19,663 nt of DNA from NCBI GenBank assembly GCA_003648985.1, contig QMQQ01000008.1, positions 1 to 19,663 on the forward strand. The letters run 5' to 3'. Origin of the DNA: Candidatus Woesearchaeota archaeon. GTDB lineage: Archaea > Nanobdellota > Nanobdellia > Woesearchaeales > B54-G15. Position 1 is the first letter of the stretch. Each line of letters starts with the position of its first letter. The position numbers and the translations under genes are program-made. Shown here piece by piece: positions 14,614-19,663 of this stretch. The notes beneath the pieces are model-generated. The model was not told the origin of the DNA. It saw only the letters and a program-made list of their open reading frames with translations, and ran no database searches.

Positions 14614-15753
14614 TCACACCAAGCCACTCATTACAATAACGCCAAGCGCAACCATAATAAGTCCTGCGATTAGATGAAGCAATCTTATGTTTCTTTCTTT
14701 CCACGCTTTTGCTTTTTCAACTGTTGTGAAACCCCAGAACACAAAAAGGGTTATTATAATTAAAGGCAATATGAAGAAAAGGTTATAGATAAGCAAGATT
14801 GGTGTTGCCATTAAGCGTGTTGTTTTTTCAGCAAGCAACCCTAAAACAAAAATGTAGGGACCACCAGTGCAGGGAAGCTCAAATAAGCAGACAAGAAAGC
14901 CCATGAAAAAGGCGCCAATCGGAGAGGTTACGCTTCTAAGCAGCCGCTGTAAAGAAGGACGCCACTTCTTTGGAATTTCCATAACAAAACCACCAGCGCC
15001 ATATTTGAAAAAATCTTTTATGTTTAGTATGCCTATTATAATAGCAAGCAAGCCAATGAATTTGTAAAACCAATAGCTTAAACCGGTTATTTGTAAGGCA
15101 GAAAAGAGACCAAGCCCGAAAAGAAAATAGACTATATAAATAGAAATAGTGAATGCTATTCCTGCTTTCAATGCTCTTTTTCTTTCGCCTGTTACAAGCA
15201 ATGTGCTTAGTAAAATAAGTAGAACTGCAATGGCGCATGGATTTATCGAGTCTACTAAAGCTGCGCCAATGACTGTAAGCATTGATATTGTTCCAAAACG
15301 CTGCTCAACAGTTGAAGCAGGACCTGTAACTGCTTTCTTTACTTCAGTTTGCTTTTCTAACGTTGGGCATGCACTTACATTGTTTTCCTTTATTGCATCA
15401 AGCAAATGGTCAAGTATTGGCTTATCACCTACAAAATATTTATTGACAAGAAAAACAACAGGAACGCCACGTTCATAATCTGAAACATTATATGCATCAA
15501 AGTATTTCATTAAAAGTTGGAGGTTCGTTCTGTTATTGTAAATTTCAAATCTATGGATTTTAATGCCGGGATATATTTTTTCCAAAGTTTCAAGGTATGG
15601 TTCAACCCTTGCGCAATGCGGACAACCTTGGCCATAGAAAAAGTAGACGCATGCTTCTAATGTTTTTTGTGTGTTTTCAGCGAATGCAATGTCAGGAATA
15701 ATAAGAGAAAACAAGCAAAAAAAGATCATTATGTATGGGACCTTCCACCTCAT
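14614..15753 (-). CDS. Exported thioredoxin-like domain fused to a CcdA/DsbD-type membrane domain
   Basis: This 379-residue protein starts with a signal-type sequence (residues 1-26, ending DIAFA). Residues about 33-125 form a thioredoxin/glutaredoxin-like domain with the redox motif C44-P-H-C47 (YGQGCPHCARVEPYL) and the cis-Pro region RGVPVVFLV. Residues from about 155 form a six-helix CcdA/DsbD transmembrane domain with INPC (Cys173) and LPCTGGP (Cys295), the pair that carries electrons across the membrane. It would move reducing power from the cytoplasm to an external disulfide via its own thioredoxin domain. The fusion is smaller than DsbD (no N-terminal alpha domain, and the thioredoxin part is at the opposite end). 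A TATA box at 15777-15785 lies about 28 nt before the ATG. Confidence 0.9.
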   Translation of the reverse strand: MRWKVPYIMIFFCLFSLIIPDIAFAENTQKTLEACVYFFYGQGCPHCARVEPYLETLEKIYPGIKIHRFEIYNNRTNLQLLMKYFDAYNVSDYERGVPVVFLVNKYFVGDKPILDHLLDAIKENNVSACPTLEKQTEVKKAVTGPASTVEQRFGTISMLTVIGAALVDSINPCAIAVLLILLSTLLVTGERKRALKAGIAFTISIYIVYFLFGLGLFSALQITGLSYWFYKFIGLLAIIIGILNIKDFFKYGAGGFVMEIPKKWRPSLQRLLRSVTSPIGAFFMGFLVCLFELPCTGGPYIFVLGLLAEKTTRLMATPILLIYNLFFILPLIIITLFVFWGFTTVEKAKAWKERNIRLLHLIAGLIMVALGVIVMSGLV

Positions 15754-15776
15754 TTTGAGCTTGGAAAAATTGACTT

Positions 15777-15785
15777 GTTTAAAAA
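15777..15785 (-). promoter_or_regulatory. TATA box for the thioredoxin-CcdA gene
   Basis: The minus strand reads TTTTTAAAC, centred 28 nt before the ATG at 15753, again the leaderless spacing. Confidence 0.45.
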
Positions 15786-15839
15786 TTTTTCTTGATATTG
15801 ACGATTTTCAAACTATTGGTAATTCAAGATTTATTTGGA

Positions 15840-15974
15840 TAGCCCCGGGCGGATTTTCGTTCCCTTTCCGTCTTTTTGATCAAACTTTTTCTAAAAGTTT
15901 GGCGGAAAGGGTTAATTCGAACCGCCGTCGCGAGGTCCAGAGCCTCGCATGCTTGGCCGCTACACCACGGGGCT
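15840..15974 (-). tRNA. tRNA-Gln (CTG anticodon) with a 62-nt intron in the T loop
   Basis: The acceptor AGCCCCG (15974-15968) pairs perfectly with CGGGGCT (15847-15841), followed by discriminator A (15840); CCA is not encoded. The anticodon stem CGAGG/CCTCG holds the loop CTCTGGA, anticodon CTG at 15940-15938, reading CAG (Gln). The T arm is split: GGCGG-TTCGAA is separated from T-CCGCC by 62 nt (15915-15854). Removing them gives a standard 73-nt tRNA with T loop TTCGAAT. Mature residues T54-G57 (TTCG) pair with CGAA near the intron's 3' end, leaving a 3-nt bulge AAT next to the T stem, as in an archaeal bulge-helix-bulge splice site. The cuts predicted in the two AAT bulges fall between 59 and 60. 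Confidence 0.9.
15854..15915 (-). other. tRNA-Gln intron (position 59/60)
   Basis: The intron folds by itself: CCCTTTCCG (15911-15903) pairs with CGGAAAGGG (15871-15863), and inside it CAAACTTTT pairs with AAAAGTTTG around AGA, 9 bp in each stem. The exact cut is ambiguous within a short AAT repeat shared by both ends; the bulge geometry favours a cut between residues 59 and 60. The inner bulge is AATTAA opposite AA rather than a strict 3-nt bulge, so the motif is a relaxed one. Confidence 0.75.
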
Positions 15975-15998
15975 ATTGTGATAAGCACTAAAGAAATA

Positions 15999-16010
15999 GA
16001 TTTAAAAATT
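15999..16010 (-). promoter_or_regulatory. TATA box for tRNA-Gln
   Basis: The minus strand reads AATTTTTAAATC, about 30 nt before the tRNA 5' end at 15974. The rest of the gap to 16184 holds a 10-bp palindrome (CCAGATCTGG, near 16055) but no gene I can support. Confidence 0.5.
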
Positions 16011-16184
16011 TATCCCGAAATTGGGGCTACATAACCAAGTTTTATAGATGATTGATCATTCCAGATCTGGTAGCTTCGATGCAAAAGGTTCTAAAGAATG
16101 TAAAGCAAAGTTTATCTTTTCTTCGTACCTCTTTTTTCTTTGCATGGGCTTTAAGATTCTTATGGATATAAAAATTTTCTGCAG

Positions 16185-16907
16185 CTATTTAATTTCATAA
16201 TAAGAAAGCATCTCTTCTTCAACAAAATGGAGCTTTCCGGGAATAACTAAACAATATGGAGGTTTTCCAAAATCAACCGATCTTAGCTTATCGAGTTCGG
16301 CATAGACGATTTTATGGTCAAAACAACCAATTCTTGCACAGCCCAAAGCTTTTGTTTTTGGCAGGATTCCTTTTTTGATCAGATAATCACACGCTTCTGC
16401 TATGGTTAGGAAGCGATTATTTCCTGGGTCCAAGTCAAGAAGAAAGAGTGTATGCAAGCCGAACTGTTGGTTTTGCTTTAGTACTTCAATTGGGTAATCA
16501 GTTTCATGAAATGGTATTGACGCTGTTCTGCCAAACTTGTAAAGTTCTAATCCTGTTATTCCAATAGCAGTTAGAATTGATGCATTATGCATTACTCGAA
16601 TCTCAACATTTTGTTTTTTAGCCTCAAGAAACAAGGTTATATGTGTTGTTGCAGAGAAAACATCTCCAATGATGAGCAAAGCAATGTTTTTTTCTTTAGC
16701 TTTTTTTATTAACTCGTGACTTTCGACGAGTTTTCTATTTGCAAGCATAATCCGTTTGCCTGTTATTTTTTCTAGAGCTTCCTTGCTACATTGAAGGATA
16801 GATGTGTAATTTTCAAGAAAAACCTCATCACAATTTTTAATAGCGTCAAGAGCCTCAATGGTTAAGCTTTTTTCATTGCAAAGTCCAACACCAATCAAGT
16901 AAAGCAT
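16185..16907 (-). CDS. dphB: Diphthine synthase (diphthamide biosynthesis methyltransferase)
   Basis: This 240-residue SAM-dependent methyltransferase of the tetrapyrrole-methylase fold methylates the modified histidine of EF-2 on the way to diphthamide. It begins MLYLIGVGLCNEKSLTIEAL, matching the DphB N-terminus. GDVFSATTH (81-89) is the SAM-loop GDP-x-x-ATTH motif with Val in place of Pro, and HNASI (107-111) is conserved. Further family stretches are YKFGRTASIPF and FLLDLD. The length is typical (about 250). Its target, EF-2 with His599, is in the same window but not in the same operon. Promoter-like elements lie at about 16923-16946. It is divergent from ftsZ. Confidence 0.95.
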   Translation of the reverse strand: MLYLIGVGLCNEKSLTIEALDAIKNCDEVFLENYTSILQCSKEALEKITGKRIMLANRKLVESHELIKKAKEKNIALLIIGDVFSATTHITLFLEAKKQNVEIRVMHNASILTAIGITGLELYKFGRTASIPFHETDYPIEVLKQNQQFGLHTLFLLDLDPGNNRFLTIAEACDYLIKKGILPKTKALGCARIGCFDHKIVYAELDKLRSVDFGKPPYCLVIPGKLHFVEEEMLSYYEIK

Positions 16908-16957
16908 TTTCTTGTTGTATTTTTATTTTAATCGAAAGTATATTTTCTAATCAAGAA

Positions 16958-16968
16958 AAGTTTATATA
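16958..16968 (+). promoter_or_regulatory. Possible upstream ftsZ promoter
   Basis: AAAGTTTATATAG (roughly 16956-16968) is a good BRE-plus-TATA match on the plus strand. A transcript starting near 16990 would carry all the AGGCGG repeats in a leader of about 200 nt before ftsZ. It faces away from the dphB promoter. Confidence 0.4.
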
Positions 16969-16995
16969 GAAGTTTAATTTTTAAATTTAACGTTA

Positions 16996-17094
16996 AGGCG
17001 GTTTAGAATTAGTTTTTAGGCGGTTTTAGTTCAAGGCGGTTTTAAGGCGGAACTTGACGAATTCTTGTTAAGGTTAGTTAGTCGTATAAGGCGG
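16996..17094 (+). repeat. Five AGGCGG direct repeats upstream of ftsZ
   Basis: AGGCGG occurs at 16996, 17018, 17034, 17045 and 17089, all in the same orientation and mostly preceded by TTA or A and followed by TTTTA/TTTAG. A degenerate copy, AAGGTTAG, lies at 17070. The spacings are 22, 16, 11 and 44 bp; all but 16 are multiples of 11, so most sites lie on the same helix face. They end about 30 bp before the ftsZ-proximal TATA box, the place for activator or repressor sites. Confidence 0.6.
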
Positions 17095-17124
17095 TTAATT
17101 CTGAAAGTAAAAAGACAAGGTAGT

Positions 17125-17183
17125 ATATAAACATTTGTGTTGAACAAACAATATATTACAAAAAACAAAACAAAAAAGGAGGT
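17125..17183 (+). promoter_or_regulatory. ftsZ promoter and Shine-Dalgarno
   Basis: TATATAAAC (17125-17132, preceded by TAG) is a good TATA box; transcription would start near 17155. GGAGGT (17178-17183) is a full Shine-Dalgarno, 7 nt before the ATG at 17191. This decides the start against a TTG at 17137, which precedes the expected transcript start. Confidence 0.7.
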
Positions 17184-17190
17184 AAACAAA

Positions 17191-18255
17191 ATGGAATTTA
17201 TCGTTGAAAATGCCATGCAAAACATGCCGAAGTATGAAGACGTCGAGGTTGGACAAGCAAACATAAAAGTAGTTGGAATCGGGGGTGCTGGTAATAACAT
17301 GGTTTGTTGGCTTTATAACAAAGGAGTAAAAGGGGCTGAAATCGTTGCTGTAAATACAGACAAACAACATCTTGATGTTACTAATGCTGATAGAAAGATC
17401 ATTATTGGAAGAGAACTCACTAGAGGTCTTGGATGTGGGGGCTTTCCTGAAAAAGGAGCTCAAGCAGCGCAAGAGAGTGTGCAAGAATTAAAGGACGTTC
17501 TAAGAGGAAGTGATATGGTTTTTGTTTGCGCTGGGGAAGGCGGTGGCACTGGAACTGGAGCCGCGCCAGTTGTAGCCCAAGTAGCTCGAGATGCTGGAGC
17601 TATTGTAATTGGTACTGTAACAATGCCATTTAACATTGAGAGAGCACGATGCGATAAAGCTGAATTTGGATTACAGCAACTAAGACAGGTTTGTGATACT
17701 GTCATTGTGATCGATAATAATAGACTTGTTCAAATTGCAGGCAATCTGCCAATAAGACAAGCATTTGCTGTCGCTAACGAGTTAATAGCAACAATGATTA
17801 AAGGCATAGTTGAAACTATTGCTGTTCCGAGTTTGGTTAATCTTGACTATGCTGATGTGAAAGCAATTATGACTAATGGCGGAGTTGCTGCTATTGGTGT
17901 TGGAAGCAGCGACACAAACAATAGGGTTGAGGAAGCTGTTAGAGGCGCTTTGACAAATCCTTTGCTTGATATTAGCTATGAAGGTGCTACTGGTGCATTG
18001 ATTCATGTTATTGGCGGACCTGACATGACTTTAGATGAAGTTAATAGAATTGGTGAGCTTGTCACAGAAACGCTTGACCCTGATGCAAATGTTATCTGGG
18101 GAGCAAGAATCGATGAAAACATGAAAGGAAAACTTACTGTTATGACAATAATAACTGGTGTGAAATCGCCATGGATTTTAGGAAAAATCGATTATAGAAA
18201 CCCAAGTCCACAAACAAAACAGCTTAGTGAAGAACTTGGTATAAAACTTGTATAG
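17191..18255 (+). CDS. ftsZ: Cell division protein FtsZ
   Basis: This 354-residue tubulin-family GTPase forms the division ring. The nucleotide site is GIGGAGNN (residues 29-36) and the tubulin signature GGGTGTG (117-123). The T7 loop NLDYADVK (217-224) keeps the catalytic Asp residues needed for GTP hydrolysis in the neighbouring subunit. The FtsZ C-terminal domain follows ([38 protein letters not shown]). A short C-terminal tail ends [12 protein letters not shown], which may serve as a membrane-anchor contact site. About 20 residues precede the core. It looks like an archaeal FtsZ1-type protein, but subtype needs a tree. It has a strong Shine-Dalgarno, an unusual upstream repeat array and a GC-rich terminator-like hairpin downstream. 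Confidence 0.97.
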   Translation: MEFIVENAMQNMPKYEDVEVGQANIKVVGIGGAGNNMVCWLYNKGVKGAEIVAVNTDKQHLDVTNADRKIIIGRELTRGLGCGGFPEKGAQAAQESVQELKDVLRGSDMVFVCAGEGGGTGTGAAPVVAQVARDAGAIVIGTVTMPFNIERARCDKAEFGLQQLRQVCDTVIVIDNNRLVQIAGNLPIRQAFAVANELIATMIKGIVETIAVPSLVNLDYADVKAIMTNGGVAAIGVGSSDTNNRVEEAVRGALTNPLLDISYEGATGALIHVIGGPDMTLDEVNRIGELVTETLDPDANVIWGARIDENMKGKLTVMTIITGVKSPWILGKIDYRNPSPQTKQLSEELGIKLV

Positions 18256-18297
18256 GGTAATGTTCAGCTAGTTCTGAACCACCACCCCCAACAGCCG

Positions 18298-18330
18298 CCC
18301 TGCCCGGCTTTGGGCAGGGTTTTATTTTTT
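18298..18330 (+). terminator. GC-rich hairpin plus T tract after ftsZ
   Basis: CCCTGCCC (18298-18305) pairs with GGGCAGGG (18312-18319) around GGCTTT, followed by TTTTATTTTTT. It resembles a bacterial intrinsic terminator. A weaker hairpin, GTTCAG/CTGAAC (18262-18279), comes first. The nitroreductase stop codon, from the other strand, lies in the T tract, so this is the boundary of two convergent genes. Confidence 0.75.
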
Positions 18331-18951
18331 GATTTTTCTTTTTGCTTTTTCTAATTGTTTTTTAACCGCTTCTCTTAGAACTTGACCATAATAGCCGAAT
18401 ACAGCTGGTTTGTTTTTCAAACGTTCTTTCCATTTGTTGAAATAGGTTACTTGCTCGACTTTGTCGCGCTCTGTTTCTGCTGGTGATTCGTCTGGATAGC
18501 CTATTGGAACTATTGCTTGAGGTCTTGCTTCATCAAGCTTTATGTCAAGGATTTTAGCAATGAGTTCTTCATCAAAAGCACCGACCCAGCAAGCTCCAAG
18601 GCCAAGGGCATGAGCTGCTAAGAGCATGTTTTGTATAGCGGCTGCGCAATTTTGAATTGCATACAATCTTTTTCCTCGAAGTCCGTAGAAACGTTCTACT
18701 TTTCCTTCAAGAGAGCAAACTACTATTAGAACAGGAGCTGTTTCAAGCCAGTATTGTTCAAGTGCGGCTTCTGCTATCTTGTGCTTTAATATAGAATCTG
18801 TTACTATGATGAAACGCCAATTTTGCAGATTTCCACTGCTTGGCGCATGAGTTGCTGCTTCTATGATTTTATAGAGAATATCCCACGGGATTTCTCTGTC
18901 GAGGAATTTTCTTATAGAACGTCTTGTTTTGATACAGTCAAAAGCTTCCAT
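18322..18951 (-). CDS. Nitroreductase-family FMN-dependent oxidoreductase
   Basis: This 209-residue flavoprotein has the nitroreductase fold. RRSIRKF (residues 10-16) is the FMN-phosphate contact, APSSGNLQNWRFIIV (around 36-50) the second cofactor loop, and AAIQNMLLAAHALGLGACWVG the conserved central helix with Gly-rich turn. PIGYPDESP near residue 150 is also typical. The C-terminal tail is long and Lys-rich (KKQLEKAKRKIKK). The physiological substrate cannot be inferred; related enzymes reduce quinones, nitro compounds, or act in cofactor metabolism. I chose the ATG at 18951 because the longer frame to 19080 has a non-conserved leader overlapping the divergent gene. It is divergent from the P-loop gene and convergent with ftsZ. 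Confidence 0.9.
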   Translation of the reverse strand: MEAFDCIKTRRSIRKFLDREIPWDILYKIIEAATHAPSSGNLQNWRFIIVTDSILKHKIAEAALEQYWLETAPVLIVVCSLEGKVERFYGLRGKRLYAIQNCAAAIQNMLLAAHALGLGACWVGAFDEELIAKILDIKLDEARPQAIVPIGYPDESPAETERDKVEQVTYFNKWKERLKNKPAVFGYYGQVLREAVKKQLEKAKRKIKK

Positions 18952-19024
18952 AGAATAAAGTTTGTTTGTGCAAAATAAAAAGATTATGGAAAATTTTTTT
19001 AATTTTTTTAGCACTTTGCTATTT

Positions 19025-19624
19025 ATGAAGAGACCTCTGTTTGTTTCTTTTAGTGGAACACACTGCGTTGGAAAAAGCACATTACTTAAAGAGATTGCGA
19101 ATAAATTGAAAAGGAAAGGGTATTCTGTAATAGAAGTTGAAGAGTATGCAAGAAAAGTTCCAAGAGAATTTCATGGAACTTTAAAAGGTCAGCAATTAAT
19201 GTTTGAAATCTTGAAAAAAGAACTTGTTAAAGCTTCTACGAAAGACGCTGATATTGTTTTAATTGATAGGTCTCCTATCGATATTATTTATTACATTTTG
19301 TTTTTTGCATGCGCCAAACAATGGACTGTTGAAGAAATAAAAAGTTCAGTTAAATTTCTAAAGGATACCTCTGAGCTCATTTCTAAGTTTGATTTACTTT
19401 TTTACATCGACGGCGTTGACGCAATTAATATCGCTGATGATGGGTTCAGGTTTACCGACGAGCATAGCAGACACGCTGTTGATCTAATTGCAAAAAGTTT
19501 CTATGTCCTTGCGAGGAATCTCGGATTCATAAAGATAAAACAAAAAGCAAATGCCGTAGCTGAAACTGCTAACGAGATAATTGATTTGATAGAATCTAAA
19601 ATTAGAAACAAATCAAAGAAGTGA
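19025..19624 (+). CDS. P-loop ATPase/kinase, NadR/dTMP-kinase-like (AAA_28)
   Basis: This 199-residue protein has a Walker A motif GTHCVGKST (11-19) directly after a hydrophobic strand (PLFVSFS), and DADIVLIDRSPIDIIYY (around 75-90), where D81-R82-S83-P84 matches the DR(S/G)P motif of nucleoside-kinase-like AAA_28/NadR proteins. The rest is helical, with FYIDGVDAINIADDGFRFTD as a probable lid region. Substrate unknown; candidates are a nucleotide, nucleoside or nicotinamide-riboside-like molecule. It could also be called a thymidylate-kinase-like protein, but the lid of true dTMP kinases is not evident. I chose the ATG at 19025 because the longer frame (from 18962) adds an Asn/Phe-rich stretch that overlaps the promoter region. 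The last 39 bp of the window after it hold no gene. Confidence 0.8.
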   Translation: MKRPLFVSFSGTHCVGKSTLLKEIANKLKRKGYSVIEVEEYARKVPREFHGTLKGQQLMFEILKKELVKASTKDADIVLIDRSPIDIIYYILFFACAKQWTVEEIKSSVKFLKDTSELISKFDLLFYIDGVDAINIADDGFRFTDEHSRHAVDLIAKSFYVLARNLGFIKIKQKANAVAETANEIIDLIESKIRNKSKK

Positions 19625-19663
19625 AGATTTAAAAATTCATTTTTTATTTTAGTTTAATTATGC

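Noticed and set aside
15671..15991. A plus-strand frame of 106 codons across the tRNA-Gln.
   Set aside because: It runs antisense through the tRNA and the signal-peptide end of the thioredoxin-CcdA gene; nothing supports it as coding.
16040..16110. Possible C/D box RNA: ATGATTGA followed by palindromes near 16046-16065.
   Set aside because: No proper box D (CTGA) with terminal stem at the right distance, and the box C match is imperfect.

Overview
The window looks like a piece of an AT-rich archaeal chromosome, most likely from a small-genome DPANN lineage (Woesearchaeota/Pacearchaeota-like; this is an inference from protein flavour, not a tree). The archaeal evidence is direct: EF-1alpha, a diphthamide-type EF-2, aIF2-gamma, ribosomal proteins S10, S28e, L24e and L7Ae, a proteasome beta subunit, the KH-MBL-beta-CASP factor aCPSF1/FttA, diphthine synthase, an archaeal GluRS, and TATA boxes in place of -10/-35 promoters. 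I see no insertion sequence, phage gene, CRISPR array or toxin operon. This is mostly core information-processing DNA with a few orphan genes between.

Layout. At 1-627 is the 3' part of a gene cut by the window edge, probably a nucleotidyltransferase-HEPN protein. Positions 645-5541 hold a minus-strand translation cluster, in transcription order L7Ae, S28e, L24e, EF-2, EF-1alpha, S10. It joins the usual L7Ae-S28e-L24e group to the EF-2/EF-1alpha/S10 end of the archaeal str cluster. A small DUF4234-like membrane protein lies upstream of it. From 6258 the plus strand carries an orphan gene, glutamyl-tRNA synthetase and a ZIP metal transporter. At 9078-11656 the minus strand carries the conserved pair psmB and aCPSF1. 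Positions 11700-13300 are a less conserved patch: a hairpin-rich intergenic region, an orphan gene split in two frames at a nine-A tract, and an alpha-helical orphan. Then come aIF2-gamma, a thioredoxin-CcdA fusion, a tRNA-Gln interrupted by an intron in its T loop, diphthine synthase, ftsZ behind an array of AGGCGG repeats, a nitroreductase and an NadR/dTMP-kinase-like P-loop ATPase.

How the genes fit together. EF-2 keeps the diphthamide histidine (His599), and DphB, which acts in making that modification, is in the same window. The three translational GTPases, four ribosomal proteins, GluRS and tRNA-Gln form a translation theme. FtsZ gives cell division, and proteasome plus FttA give protein turnover and transcription termination.

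Expression signals. Many genes have a TATA box centred about 25-29 nt before the chosen ATG, which implies leaderless mRNAs. ftsZ, psmB, the EF-1alpha gene and the L7Ae gene instead have clear Shine-Dalgarno sites, and the L7Ae gene has a leader of about 110 nt with a K-turn-like fold. The most unusual items are (1) the T-loop intron of tRNA-Gln, (2) the AGGCGG array before ftsZ, (3) the possible L7Ae autoregulatory leader, (4) the frame break in the orphan gene, and (5) the structured region at 11756-11891.
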